A stretch of 54,868 nucleotides of DNA from an uncultured Clostridium sp. (lineage in GTDB: Bacteria; Bacillota; Clostridia; Clostridiales; Clostridiaceae), in the NCBI RefSeq assembly GCF_947039605.1, contig NZ_CAMQZG010000023.1, positions 1 to 54,868 of the forward strand, read 5' to 3'. The notes below the pieces were generated by a model, which had not been told where the DNA came from, searched no databases, and was given only the letters and a program-made list of their open reading frames with translations. Positions 18,103-30,091 of the stretch are shown here, piece after piece (position 1 is the first letter of the stretch; the number at the start of each line of letters is the position of its first letter). The translations under genes were made by a program, and so were the position numbers.

Positions 18103-18295
18103 CTTTTCACATCACTCCATTATTATTATTTGCTCTTAATTATACATATTTATAGACCTTCTATCAACTTTGAACTTATATTCTTTACATAATAATATAT
18201 ATTTCTCACAAGCTAACTATAATAAAATTTAATATTTGAGATAATCTCTATTTTAGGATAGACTTAGATATAAAAAACTAACTAAGGATGATTTA

Positions 18296-20253
18296 ATGAT
18301 TAAAATAAACAAAAACAAATTTTTACGAAATAACTTATTATTTATAATATCAATTTTAACCTATATACTTTTCCAATTTTTATTTGGACATGAAAATGTC
18401 TTTGTAGGAATAACTGTAATTCAAGCATCATTTTTACTGCTTAATTACGATTTAACAGGTTCTATAAAATCTATGACTATAAAATTTATATCTATTAATT
18501 TATACATAGGAATTTTTTCTTATCTTGCATCACTTAATCTTTTTGCAAGTCCCTTAATAAATTTCATAGCTATTTTTATACTAGCCTATACACTTACCTA
18601 TGACTTAAAAACATCAATTTCATATCCATTTATATTTGGCTATATATTTATGCTTTTACACCCCGTAGGATTAAAAGAAATGCCCATAAGACTTTTAAGT
18701 TTATTAGTTGGTGCATTAATTATAATTGCAATGCAACTAATATTTAATGGTAAAAAATCAAAAAAAACTATAAGAAAAAATCTGATAATACTTTCAACTG
18801 ATACTAATATAAAAATAAATTTAATAATTAATAATAAATTTAAGGTCAAAAAAAAATCAATACTTAATAAAAATATAGATGTTATCATAAAAACTATTTA
18901 TGAAAAAAGAAATAATTATTTCCACCTTAATTCAAAAGATAGAATTATTTTAAATATAGCTCTATATTTTGAAAGACTTAAATTTGACTTAGATGAATTA
19001 ATTCACCCTAGCTCAGATGAAGTTTATAAAAGCTTTCTTTTAGATTTAACAAAAATAATAGAAAGCATACCAGACTCACTAAAAGATGATTCTACAATTT
19101 TAGAACTCAATAAAAAACTACATACTATATTAGAAATGTATGTACCTCTTGCTAAAAATAATTATTCTATGTATGAAATGATTCAAAATTTAAAAACACT
19201 AAAATTTTCAGTTTGTGAAAAAAATCAATTTATTAATAATAAACAGATTAATATTCCAAATAAATTTCAATTTGATAATATTTTTAACCTTGAGTTTTTA
19301 AGTTTCAATTCATTAAGATTTAGTTATGCATTAAGAGTTAGTTTACTTATCTCGGTTAGTTTCTTTATTGTTCAGTATCTAGGCTTTGAAGAAGGTAAGT
19401 GGTTACCCTTGACTATCTTCCCATTAATCCAGCCATACTCAGAATTATCTAGTAAAAAAATCCCTGTAAAATTCAAAGGGACTTTACTTGGAATTGGTAT
19501 ATTTTTAGCACTAACAATATTTATACCATTAAACAAATATCAACTTATAATTTTCCTTGTTTTTTATTATTTTTATATAATACTTAGTGAATCAACATTA
19601 AAAACAGGTCTTCTTACTGCAACTGTCCTTGGTCTTGTCTCTATTTCAGAAATAGACCCTCAAATTGCAGCTTTTGATAGACTTTTATTCATTAGTTTAG
19701 GTATTTTAATTGGATACCTTGCAACAAAACATATACTACCATTTACTTTAAAAGATTCACTAAAAAAATTCACTAAAAACCATTATCTTTTAACTAAAGA
19801 TATTGTTCATGATGGATTTAAGTTTCACCATAACAAATTACTGTTAACAGATTTAAATGATAAAGTCTTTATATCTAAACTTATAGAAAATAAAATACTA
19901 TCTAACAACTCACATTTAAATAGTACTGTTGTTAAAAAATTTATTTATAACCAACGTATTCTTAATAATGAACTTTATTTTCTATTCTTTGCACTTTGTA
20001 AAAAACCGCAAAGCAAAGAAATTATTCAAAATCTTAATGAAAATATTAAACTCTCATTTACTCGACACTCTTGCGATTACTACATAGAAGAAGATTTAAT
20101 CAATGATATTAAAAATGTAGAAAAAGCTAGCTTGTTAAAATTAAAGGAAAATGAAGAACGATTATTATTCATTAGCACATACAAAATTATAAGACGATTT
20201 GAAATATCTAATAATTTATTATTATCCATTGATAAATTATTAAATGAAATTGA

Positions 20254-20263
<10 letters not shown>
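18296..20263 (+). CDS. FUSC-family membrane protein (putative aromatic acid or small-molecule exporter)
   Basis: A 655-residue membrane protein with the duplicated FUSC layout. It has an N-terminal block of about six helices (residues 10-152), a cytosolic helical region of about 170 residues, a second helix block (about 345-480) with the conserved EEGKWLPLTIFPLIQPYSE, and a C-terminal cytosolic domain. Family members (YccS, AaeB, ArAE type) export aromatic acids or similar compounds. The exact substrate is unknown. AAGGATG precedes the ATG. The gene is convergent with glpK, and both end inside one hairpin. Confidence 0.8.
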
Positions 20264-21905
<1,642 letters not shown>

Positions 21906-21961
21906 TTATCTCTTATTTAAGGTTACACTATTAGTATAATTTACTATATAGGAGTGATTTT

Positions 21962-23038
21962 ATGAGTATTAAACATGGTGCAAATATTTTTGACCTTTGT
22001 GAAATGTATGGAGTAAATAAAAATGAACTTATGGACTTTAGTTCTAATATAAACCCATTTGGTTCATCAAAAAAAGCTAAAGATTACATAATAGAAAATA
22101 TAGATATGGTTTCTTTATATCCAGACCCAGAATATAAAAAACTTAAAAATAGTATAAGTGCTTATTGTAATGCAAGTAAAGAGAATATTCTTCTTGGAAG
22201 TGGTGCAACAGAGCTTATTTCATCATTTATAGAAACTATAAATCCCAAAAATGCACTACTGCTTTCTCCATCATATTCAGAATATGAAAAAGAATTAAAT
22301 AAAATTAATTGTAGTACTGATATGTATTTTGCAAAAGAAGAACTAGACTTCAAGATAGATACTACTGATTTTATAAATAAAATTAATAGTAAAAATTATG
22401 ATTTAATCATTATCTGTAACCCTAATAATCCAACAGGTTTTGCTTTTGATAGAAAGGATTTAGATGAACTTCTATCAAAAACTGATACTTATATAATGGT
22501 TGATGAAACTTATATAGAATTTACAGATATGGCTAAATTCTCAAGTACAGACCTTATAGATAAATTCAGTAAATTATTTGTAATAAGAGGAACTTCTAAA
22601 TTCTTTGGAACTCCTGGTATTAGACTTGGTTATGGACTTATTTCTGATAAAAATATCTTTTCTGCTATGGAAAAATCTTTAGACCTTTGGAATGTAAACA
22701 TCTTTGCTACTTTAATGGGTGAGATTATGTTTACTGATAAAGACTATATAGAAGAAACTTCAAAAAAACTAAAAAAAGAGAGAGAGTATCTTCTAAAAGA
22801 ACTTAACTCTATCTCTTCTTTAAAAGTATTTAATACTTTTGGTAATTTTATTTTATGTGATTTGAAAAACAAATCTCTAACTGCTAGAGAACTTTATGAA
22901 AAACTAGTAAAAGATAAAATAATCATAAGAGATTGTGCATCTTTTGATGGTCTTTCAGAATTCTACTTTAGGGTTTGTATTTTAAAACCAAATGAAAATA
23001 AGCTTCTTATTGAATCATTAAAGAAAATACTTAATTAA
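21962..23038 (+). CDS. PLP-dependent aminotransferase, threonine-phosphate decarboxylase (CobD)/HisC-like
   Basis: Fold-type I PLP enzyme of 358 residues. The N-terminus SIKHGANIFDLCEMYG followed by DFSSNINPFG is characteristic of CobD, the L-threonine-O-3-phosphate decarboxylase that makes the aminopropanol arm of cobalamin. The PLP-binding Lys sits in GTSKFFGTPGIRLGYG, the Asn/Asp pair in CNPNNPTG and VDETYIEF. Histidinol-phosphate aminotransferase (HisC) is the alternative. No other cobalamin or histidine genes are nearby, so the assignment rests on sequence alone. Its stop overlaps the convergent SNF2 gene by four bases. Confidence 0.78.
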   Translation: MSIKHGANIFDLCEMYGVNKNELMDFSSNINPFGSSKKAKDYIIENIDMVSLYPDPEYKKLKNSISAYCNASKENILLGSGATELISSFIETINPKNALLLSPSYSEYEKELNKINCSTDMYFAKEELDFKIDTTDFINKINSKNYDLIIICNPNNPTGFAFDRKDLDELLSKTDTYIMVDETYIEFTDMAKFSSTDLIDKFSKLFVIRGTSKFFGTPGIRLGYGLISDKNIFSAMEKSLDLWNVNIFATLMGEIMFTDKDYIEETSKKLKKEREYLLKELNSISSLKVFNTFGNFILCDLKNKSLTARELYEKLVKDKIIIRDCASFDGLSEFYFRVCILKPNENKLLIESLKKILN

Positions 23039-26000
23039 AAGTCACTTTCAAATAAATCAATAAGTTCATTTTCACTAAGTGATGATAGTAACCCTGCATT
23101 AGCAAGCTTACCTGTCATCACTTTTTCTATTATATTTTTCTTAGATTCCTGTAACTTTAATATTTTCTCCTCTATAGTCCCTTTAGATATAAGCTTTATA
23201 ACTTCTACATTATTTTCCTGCCCTATTCTGTGTGCTCTGTCTGTCGCTTGGTCTTCTACTGCTGGGTTCCACCAAGGGTCATAATGTATTACAACATCTG
23301 CTGATGTTAAATTAAGACCAGTTCCTCCTGCTTTTAATGAAATTAAGAATACTCTCTTTGTATCACTCTCATTAAACTGATCAACTAATTCAAGTCTTTT
23401 TCTAGCCTCTACACTTCCATCTATATAAGAATACTCTATTCCTTTTGCTTCAATTTCATTTTTTATACTATCTAAAACTCCTGTAAACTGTGAGAATAAA
23501 AGTATTTTATGGCCATCACTAGCATACCCGTCTACAAGATTCATAGCCATATTAAGTTTACTATTCTCACCACTATAGTCATTATATACAATCTTTGGTT
23601 CAAGACATAACTGTCTAAGCTTCATAAGATATGAGAAAACTTCAATTTTATTATTACTATCTTTATTTTCCATATCTTTTCTAATTGATTTTACGTACGT
23701 ACTATAAAGTTTTTTCTGCTCTTTTGAAAGTTCTACAAAGAATTTTTTTTCTATTTTATCAGGAAGTTCTTTTGCAACTTCTGATTTTTCTCTTCTTAGA
23801 ATAAAAGGCTCAATAGCTCTTTTAAGCTCCTCATATTCATTACTTCCTTTTACAAACTTATTTGTAAACTTACTTTTATTAAATAAATATCCTGGCATAA
23901 CATAGTCAAAAATTGACCAAAGTTCTAACAGATTATTTTCTATTGGAGTACCTGTTAATGCAAATTTTTGCCTAGCATTTATAGCTTTAACTGCAAGTGA
24001 TGACTTTGCATTAGAATTTTTAATATTTTGAGCTTCATCTATCACCATAATATCAAATTCTAAATCTTTATATGACTCAACATCATTTTTCACAGTACCA
24101 TATGTACTTAATATAACATCATAATCACCCAGATTATTTAAAACTTTCTCCCTCTCTTTTTTGCTTCCATGAATTATTCCTATATTTAAACATGGTGCGA
24201 ACTTTTCAAACTCATTTTTCCAGTTATATATAAGTGCTGTTGGAGTTACAACTAAACTTTTCTTCCCCCTATTTGCAAGTATATATGTTATAGTTTGAAT
24301 TGTTTTTCCAAGCCCCATCTCATCAGCAAGTATCCCTGAAAATCCGTAGTAGCTAAGTGTCTGAAGCCATTTATAACCTTCTACTTGATAATCTCTAAGT
24401 TCTGCACAAAGCTCTTTTGGAACATCAAACTCCATACTTTTTATATTTTTAAATTTAGTTGAAATTTCATCTAAAAACTCTTTTCCCTTAATAAAGCTAA
24501 GATTTTTTTCACTAATATAATCATTTAAATAAAATGCTCTATTTTTATTTACCCTAATAGAATCCTTACCACTAGAAAGTTTTACATTCTCTATATTATC
24601 TATAAGAGCTATAAAATTAAATAACTCTCTATCTGATAAATCAAGAAAACTATCCTCATCAAGTTTAAAGAACTTTTTCTTCTCTTTAAATGCTTCTAAT
24701 ATCTTTGGAATTTTCTTTTTATCTACCTTTTCAATTTTAAATGTAAAATCAAGATAATCTTTCTTCTCTTTCACCCCTGCACTCATAGCTGGTTTTGAAA
24801 TAACTTGATATTTTTTGAAACTTTCTGAATAGAATACCTCACCAAGTTTTTTTAATTTTTCTACTCCTTTATTTATAAAGTAAAATAACTCATCATCACT
24901 TTGAGTAAATCTATATACCGCATTTGACTGTATAAACCCAAGCTCATTTAAAACCCTAGATATTTCATTTTCTTTCTCTAAATCTCTAATTATATATTTC
25001 CCATTATCAATACCAAGTGTACTCTCACCATACATTATTTTATTATCTATCTTAATTACTTTTCTCTCTCTATCAACATAGAACTCGGTTTTTAATACTC
25101 CATCTTCTACTTTTTCTTTGATTTTTTCATCAAGTATTACTTCTTTACTAATTAAATTTAAAACAGGTAATACATTTTCAAAAATAGTAGTTAGCTTCTC
25201 CTTTGGAAGTTTTATAGAATCGCCTCTAAGTAATATCTTATTTATTTTAGAAAAATAACTTCTTTGTTCATAGCTTGGAATATATAGTTTTTCAGCATAA
25301 TAAAAAACATCATTATCCTCATTAAGTGAATCAAAAGGTTTTGATATAATTTCAACATCCTCATCACACTTAATAGTAAACTCTAATGGCAAGTCTGCTA
25401 ATACTACCTCTGTATTTTCATACATCTGACCATCTATAGTTATATTAACCTTCATAAAAGCTATTTCTTGTAAAAAACTCCTTAAAGCTTCTAATGGTAG
25501 CTTTATGAGCTTCCCCTTTACACCAACAGTTCTAATTCCTCTAACACCATAAGACATTCTAAGTTTTTCAAGACTACTCACCTTATTTTCTAATATATTT
25601 AAAAATCTCTCGTTAGTTTCTGTAAAATATTTATTTTTAATATTATAAGTAAATTGCTTGCCTAAAGGGTATTCTAACCCTTTTTTTCTACTTTCAAAAA
25701 ACTCAATAATATCTTTTACAACATATAATTTTTCATGCCCTATCTTTAAACTGACTTCAAAATTTGAAACTATATTTCTTCTATCGATACCTATAAATAC
25801 TTCTAAATTTGCACTATCTTTTTTTACTAAACTATCTTTAAATATATCTAAGAATATATCCTGCGTTGCTTCATCTTCTTTAAAACAATTTTCTTCCTTT
25901 AAGCTATCAAACAAACAAAATATAGCCCCGATAATATGCTTACACATATAAGTTTTATTTCTATATGAATTATTTTTATAATCTATACAAGTGCAACTAC

Positions 26001-26256
26001 ATCTAAATAAATCTCTTTCTTTCCTTCTAACAGCAAAGCTTACATCATATCTTCCAAACCCTTGCTCTGATAATATTTTTGTATCGCACTCTATAACTGT
26101 ATTTTTTTTTACTATATCAAGCTTTGTTCCGCTATTAGCACTATGTACTCTTTTTCCCTTAGCAATATTTCTATTTAAAACGCGAGCAAATAAATTTTCA
26201 CTCAATAATCTTATTTCTTCTAATTTATCAAAATCTATATCTTTGTATAAACTCAA
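23035..26256 (-). CDS. SNF2-family DEAD/DEAH-box helicase with SWIM zinc finger
   Basis: Large ATP-dependent DNA translocase of about 1073 residues. The N-terminal part carries a SWIM finger (FRCSCTCIDYKNNS then YMCKHIIGAIFCLF), a long SNF2-associated middle region follows, and the C-terminal half is a complete helicase. Its motifs are LADEMGLGKTIQTI, VIDEAQNIKN, ALTGTPIENN, and motif VI DQATDRAHRIGQ. The longest frame starts at an ATG at 26298, but that lies on a TATAAT sequence with no ribosome site. TTG at 26256 follows AAAAAGGAG and is preferred. This type is widespread in clostridial chromosomes. Its cellular role is unclear, probably transcription or repair related. Confidence 0.86.
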   Translation of the reverse strand: MSLYKDIDFDKLEEIRLLSENLFARVLNRNIAKGKRVHSANSGTKLDIVKKNTVIECDTKILSEQGFGRYDVSFAVRRKERDLFRCSCTCIDYKNNSYRNKTYMCKHIIGAIFCLFDSLKEENCFKEDEATQDIFLDIFKDSLVKKDSANLEVFIGIDRRNIVSNFEVSLKIGHEKLYVVKDIIEFFESRKKGLEYPLGKQFTYNIKNKYFTETNERFLNILENKVSSLEKLRMSYGVRGIRTVGVKGKLIKLPLEALRSFLQEIAFMKVNITIDGQMYENTEVVLADLPLEFTIKCDEDVEIISKPFDSLNEDNDVFYYAEKLYIPSYEQRSYFSKINKILLRGDSIKLPKEKLTTIFENVLPVLNLISKEVILDEKIKEKVEDGVLKTEFYVDRERKVIKIDNKIMYGESTLGIDNGKYIIRDLEKENEISRVLNELGFIQSNAVYRFTQSDDELFYFINKGVEKLKKLGEVFYSESFKKYQVISKPAMSAGVKEKKDYLDFTFKIEKVDKKKIPKILEAFKEKKKFFKLDEDSFLDLSDRELFNFIALIDNIENVKLSSGKDSIRVNKNRAFYLNDYISEKNLSFIKGKEFLDEISTKFKNIKSMEFDVPKELCAELRDYQVEGYKWLQTLSYYGFSGILADEMGLGKTIQTITYILANRGKKSLVVTPTALIYNWKNEFEKFAPCLNIGIIHGSKKEREKVLNNLGDYDVILSTYGTVKNDVESYKDLEFDIMVIDEAQNIKNSNAKSSLAVKAINARQKFALTGTPIENNLLELWSIFDYVMPGYLFNKSKFTNKFVKGSNEYEELKRAIEPFILRREKSEVAKELPDKIEKKFFVELSKEQKKLYSTYVKSIRKDMENKDSNNKIEVFSYLMKLRQLCLEPKIVYNDYSGENSKLNMAMNLVDGYASDGHKILLFSQFTGVLDSIKNEIEAKGIEYSYIDGSVEARKRLELVDQFNESDTKRVFLISLKAGGTGLNLTSADVVIHYDPWWNPAVEDQATDRAHRIGQENNVEVIKLISKGTIEEKILKLQESKKNIIEKVMTGKLANAGLLSSLSENELIDLFESDF

Positions 26257-26369
26257 AATTTTGTCTCCTTTTTCATCTCTTAGTAATATACTAACCATTA
26301 TAATACATATAATTCTATTTAGTATAAATGTTCAAAATAAAATTTATGGATTTATTTTACAAATATTTA

Positions 26370-26398
26370 TTGACTTCGTCGCTTTAACATAGTAAAGT
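26370..26398 (+). promoter_or_regulatory. Promoter of the amino-acid ABC transporter operon
   Basis: TTGACT (26370-26375) and TAAAGT (26393-26398) are separated by 17 bp, about 55 bp before the substrate-binding protein start. Confidence 0.55.
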
Positions 26399-26452
26399 GT
26401 TAAATAGATAGAGTTTTAATTGCGAAATTATTAATTTAAGGGGGATATATAA

Positions 26453-27250
26453 ATGAAATTTAAATTTAAACCAACAATACTTTTAGGACTTAGTATGATA
26501 CTTACTACTTCATTATTTACAGCTTGTGGAGGTTCTTCTACTGAAACAACAGATGGTAAATCTGATAAAAGAAAAATAGTTATAGGACTTGATGACACTT
26601 TTGTACCTATGGGATTTAGAGATGAGACTGGGAAGCTTACTGGATTTGATGTAGACCTTGCAACCGCTGTTTTTGCAAACCTTGGATATGAATTTGAGTT
26701 CCAACCTATAAACTGGGACATGAAAGAAACTGAACTTAACAGCAGCAAAATAGATGCAATTTGGAATGGTTATACTAACACACCAGAGAGAGCTAAAAAG
26801 GTTGCTTTAACTGATTCTTATATGAATAATACACAAGCTATCATCACTCTAAGTGATTCACTAATAAACTCAAAAGCAGATTTAAAAGATAAAACTATTG
26901 CAACACAAATAGCATCTAGTTCACTTGATGCTATCAATAAAGATAATACTATTGTTACTGCAATAAAAGATGGGCAGCCAATACTTTTTGATACTTACAA
27001 CGAAGCCTTTATGGATTTAGAAGCTGGTAGAGTTGATGCCGTTGTAGCTGATGAAATACTTGCTAGATATTATATATCAAAAAAAGATTCTTCAAAATAT
27101 AAAGTGTTAGAAGATAATCTTGCAAATGAAGAATACTGTGTTGGTGTTAGAAAAGATGATACTGAACTTTTAGATGCTCTTAACTCTGAATTTGCAAAAA
27201 TGAAAGAATCTGGGCAGTTTGCTGAAATAAAAGATAAATGGTTTAAATAA
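26453..27250 (+). CDS. Amino-acid ABC transporter substrate-binding lipoprotein
   Basis: Extracellular lipid-anchored solute receptor of 265 residues in the polar amino-acid (family 3) class. A signal peptide ends in the lipobox LFTAC with Cys at residue 24. The mature part shows the typical GLDDTFVPMGFRDETGKLTG and GFDVDLATAVFANLGYE motifs and the end FAEIKDKWF. It is the first gene of a three-gene importer operon with a permease 21 bp downstream and an ATPase after that. The most likely cargo is a polar amino acid or cystine. The exact ligand is not readable. Confidence 0.92.
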   Translation: MKFKFKPTILLGLSMILTTSLFTACGGSSTETTDGKSDKRKIVIGLDDTFVPMGFRDETGKLTGFDVDLATAVFANLGYEFEFQPINWDMKETELNSSKIDAIWNGYTNTPERAKKVALTDSYMNNTQAIITLSDSLINSKADLKDKTIATQIASSSLDAINKDNTIVTAIKDGQPILFDTYNEAFMDLEAGRVDAVVADEILARYYISKKDSSKYKVLEDNLANEEYCVGVRKDDTELLDALNSEFAKMKESGQFAEIKDKWFK

Positions 27251-27271
27251 TAATTTAAGGGAGTTTTAGTT

Positions 27272-27913
27272 ATGGATTATGTAGGTTCACTATTACCACA
27301 AATGTTAGAAGGTCTTGTAGTTACATTAAAAGTGTTCATTGTTACATTGCTATTTTCTGTACCTCTTGGTATGGGTGTTGCACTTTGTAGAATATCACAC
27401 ATTAAAATAATAAAATCAATCAGTGGAATCTATGTATGGGTAATGAGGGGAACTCCTTTACTGCTTCAACTTGTAGTCATATTCTTTGGCTTGCCTTTAG
27501 TTGATATTAATTTAGATAGATTTCCTGCTGCTATACTTGCCTTTATCCTAAACTATGCCGCTTACTTTGGGGAAATATTTAGAGCTGGTATACTTGATGT
27601 TGATAATGGTCAGATAGAAGCAAGTGAAATCCTTGGATTTTCTAAAGCACACACACTTTTAAGAATTGTAATGCCACAAATGATTAAGAAAGTATTTCCT
27701 GCAATTGCAAATGAAGTTATAACTCTTGTAAAAGACACTTCACTTGTATATGTAGTGGGACTTGGGGAACTTCTTCGTGCTGGTAAGATAGCTAGTAATA
27801 GAGATGCATCACTTGTACCTTTATTACTAGTTGGGGCTATTTATCTTATCGTCATTGCAATCCTTACATTAATTTTCAATAAACTTGAAAAAAAATATTC
27901 TTATTATAATTAG
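27272..27913 (+). CDS. Amino-acid ABC transporter permease (HisM/GlnP type)
   Basis: Integral membrane subunit of 213 residues with about five helices. The N-terminal MLEGLVVTLKVFIVTLLFS and the sequence GILDVDNGQIEASEILGFSK, the EAA loop that docks with the ATPase, are diagnostic for polar amino-acid permeases. The single permease gene implies a homodimer. It lies 21 bp after the receptor gene and 12 bp before the ATPase gene. Confidence 0.92.
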   Translation: MDYVGSLLPQMLEGLVVTLKVFIVTLLFSVPLGMGVALCRISHIKIIKSISGIYVWVMRGTPLLLQLVVIFFGLPLVDINLDRFPAAILAFILNYAAYFGEIFRAGILDVDNGQIEASEILGFSKAHTLLRIVMPQMIKKVFPAIANEVITLVKDTSLVYVVGLGELLRAGKIASNRDASLVPLLLVGAIYLIVIAILTLIFNKLEKKYSYYN

Positions 27914-27925
27914 GGGGCTATTATT

Positions 27926-28627
27926 ATGTTAGAAATAAGAAATTTAAATAAAAATTTTAAAAATGTTCCTGCTTTAAAAAATATAAATATTAATATAGCT
28001 AAGGGCGATATTTTAAGTATCCTTGGTGAATCTGGAGCTGGTAAAACAACTCTACTTCGCTCATTAACTGGACTTGAAAAATGCAATTCTGGAACTATAA
28101 AAATTGAGGATACTTACCTTTTAAAAGATAATAAATACTGTTCTTCAAAAGAACTTTTAAATATTAGAAAAAAAATTGGACTCGTCTTTCAGGGCTTTAA
28201 CTTATTCCCACATATGACAGTCCTTGAAAATATAATAGAATCACCAGTATATGTTCACAAAGCAAAAAAAGAAGATGCCATTATAAATGCTAAAAAACTT
28301 CTTTTAAAACTTGGTATTTCAGAAAAAGAAAATTCTTATCCATATGAACTCTCTGGTGGGCAAAAGCAAAGAGTTGCTATTGCAAGAGCTTTGATTTTAA
28401 ATCCATGCTATATATGTTTTGATGAACCAACCTCTGCACTTGATCCTAAAACTACACTCGAGGTTGCAAATATTATAAAAAACTTATCAAAAGATATTGG
28501 AGTAATTATAATAACTCATGATATGGATTTTGCAAAACTTATTTCAAGTAGAATTGTAGAACTTGCAAGTGGTAAAATAATTTTTGATGCTTCATCAAGT
28601 AACTATTGGTGTCAAAAAGCTAACTAA
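27926..28627 (+). CDS. Amino-acid ABC transporter ATP-binding protein (GlnQ type)
   Basis: Cytosolic ATPase of 233 residues that powers the importer. Walker A is GESGAGKTTLLR (about residues 35-46), the Q-loop is LVFQGFNLFPHMTVLENI, the ABC signature is LSGGQKQRVAIARAL, Walker B is CFDEPTSALDP, and the switch His is in IITHDMDFA. All catalytic residues are intact. It is the last gene of the operon and is followed at once by a strong terminator. Confidence 0.94.
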   Translation: MLEIRNLNKNFKNVPALKNININIAKGDILSILGESGAGKTTLLRSLTGLEKCNSGTIKIEDTYLLKDNKYCSSKELLNIRKKIGLVFQGFNLFPHMTVLENIIESPVYVHKAKKEDAIINAKKLLLKLGISEKENSYPYELSGGQKQRVAIARALILNPCYICFDEPTSALDPKTTLEVANIIKNLSKDIGVIIITHDMDFAKLISSRIVELASGKIIFDASSSNYWCQKAN

Positions 28628-28632
28628 AAAAT

Positions 28633-28669
28633 AAAACGCGAAAGAATTTACTAAATTCTTTCGCGTTTT
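28633..28669. terminator. Strong terminator after the ABC transporter operon
   Basis: An 18-bp perfect stem (AAAACGCGAAAGAATTTA and its complement) around a single base, with T runs following on either strand. It separates the plus-strand transporter operon from a convergent minus-strand gene and probably serves both. Confidence 0.88.
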
Positions 28670-28678
28670 ATCTTTTTC

Positions 28679-29062
28679 TTAAACCTCTTTAATATCTATA
28701 AAGGCTTCTATTTCATACTTCTTTACAAAAATAACACCTAGAATCATTTTATAAGTAATATTTCCGGTTGCAATTGCTTTGTTTTCTTCATTAATTCTTC
28801 TATAAGCATCTTTTGCAGCATCTAAAGTTGCAAAACAATTATATAATTCCTCATCATCCGTACTAGGATTTATAAGAACTATATATTTATTTTCCACTAT
28901 ATTTTCATGTATATTTTCATGATTTTCCTTTGCCAATCCGTTATGATGATCATTATGATTAAAGAAATTTAAAAACTCTTTTTCTCTATTATTCACCAAT
29001 CTTTTAACTTCCCTAATTTTTTCTTCATCTTTTACAATTGAATTATGTTGTAATTGCTTCAT
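28679..29062 (-). CDS. Hypothetical 127-residue protein with His/Asn-rich linker
   Basis: I do not recognise this family. An N-terminal helix rich in Lys and Glu (about residues 8-33) is followed by a His/Asn-rich stretch (FNHNDHHNGLAKENHENIHE) and then a compact alpha/beta-looking C-terminal domain (about 59-127) with YIVLINPSTDDEELYNCFAT and VIFVKKYEIEAFIDI. No signal peptide is seen. It has an ideal AGGAGGT site before ATG and shares the bidirectional terminator at its 3' end. The histidines could bind a metal, but nothing shows this directly. Confidence 0.7.
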   Translation of the reverse strand: MKQLQHNSIVKDEEKIREVKRLVNNREKEFLNFFNHNDHHNGLAKENHENIHENIVENKYIVLINPSTDDEELYNCFATLDAAKDAYRRINEENKAIATGNITYKMILGVIFVKKYEIEAFIDIKEV

Positions 29063-29124
29063 TTGTACCTCCTATTAAGTCTTATGTTTTGCCTTGCCTT
29101 AAACCCCTAATATTTCCCAAGAAA

Positions 29125-29919
29125 TTATTTTCTATATATAGGTAGAGTTGTGCATGTAAAAGCCCCTCCACCTTTTATAATTTCAGAATAATTAATATAA
29201 AATGTAGTCACTCCTTTATCCTCTAATAGTTTACAGACTTGTTTATTTCCAGAAATTACTTTATTTTTACCCAAGCAGATAATGTTAGTTCCAAGTTCCA
29301 AAGAAGTTCTGTTATCTATATAATAATAATTTTTGAAGATATTTTCAATCTTATCTTTGTCATAAATAAAATTAGATGCAATACAACTATCTTTATTTAT
29401 AATATTAAGCACACAATCTAAGTGAAGCATAACATCACAATCAAACTTTATTTGTATTACCTTATATTCCTTCCCACTTTTATTTAAATACTCCTGAAGC
29501 TCTTCTACAGCTTTTAAAGAGGTTCTTTTACTCATACCAACTAAAACATATTGGTTATATACAATAACATCTCCACCCTCTATATTATTTTTCATTTTAT
29601 AACTATGTAAATCTTTATCTTTTATATATTCTTCTATTGATTTATGCTCTTCTTGTCTTGCTTCATTTGTCATTTTAGAAATAAAGAGTATATCATCAAT
29701 TACAAATGCTATATCCCTTGTATATACCTGATTCACACCATATATAGGATCTAAAAAATATAAATCCACACCTTCTTTAGTTAAAAGATTTATAAAATTA
29801 TTATATTGTTGAAACATTAAATTAAAATTTACTGTTTTTTTAGTCACATCATAATTTACTGGATAACACATAAGTAATGTTTGTAATTTATCATATTTAT
29901 TTTTATGTGATATTTTCAT
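29125..29919 (-). CDS. Arginine deiminase superfamily hydrolase (DDAH-like)
   Basis: Guanidino-group-modifying enzyme of 264 residues in the pentein fold, closest in layout to N,N-dimethylarginine dimethylaminohydrolase. Visible active-site parts are the substrate-binding NNIEGGDVIVY, the catalytic His in VMLHLDCVLNI and the C-terminal nucleophile Cys in GGGAFTCTTLPI. The N-terminal YTRDIAFVIDD is also family-typical. ATG at 29919 is chosen over an upstream in-frame ATG because AGAGGTG precedes it. There is no arginine deiminase pathway operon (arcB, arcC) around it. Confidence 0.83.
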   Translation of the reverse strand: MKISHKNKYDKLQTLLMCYPVNYDVTKKTVNFNLMFQQYNNFINLLTKEGVDLYFLDPIYGVNQVYTRDIAFVIDDILFISKMTNEARQEEHKSIEEYIKDKDLHSYKMKNNIEGGDVIVYNQYVLVGMSKRTSLKAVEELQEYLNKSGKEYKVIQIKFDCDVMLHLDCVLNIINKDSCIASNFIYDKDKIENIFKNYYYIDNRTSLELGTNIICLGKNKVISGNKQVCKLLEDKGVTTFYINYSEIIKGGGAFTCTTLPIYRK

Positions 29920-30059
29920 ATAAATCACCTCTATTTTATTCTTTCCCATTTTTTTAAAATTAGTAAGAATGTCCTTAATGATAATTTAAATAAAATCAAT
30001 CTTCCTTTTATAGTTAAGGTTTAGCATTTGTTAAAGTTTACTATTTATAAGTATAAAAA

Positions 30060-30084
30060 AGACATACCAATATTGGGTATGTCT
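30060..30084 (-). terminator. Intrinsic terminator of the Ca2+/H+ antiporter gene
   Basis: A 9-bp stem AGACATACC with its complement and a 7-nt loop, followed by six T residues on the minus strand, eight bases past the stop. Confidence 0.8.
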
Positions 30085-30091
30085 AAAATAA

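Noticed and set aside
23035-26256. SNF2 helicase as a defence gene (for example DISARM-like)
   Set aside because: No methyltransferase, DUF1998 or PLD partner gene is adjacent, and the SWIM-SNF2 type is common as a single chromosomal gene in Clostridia.
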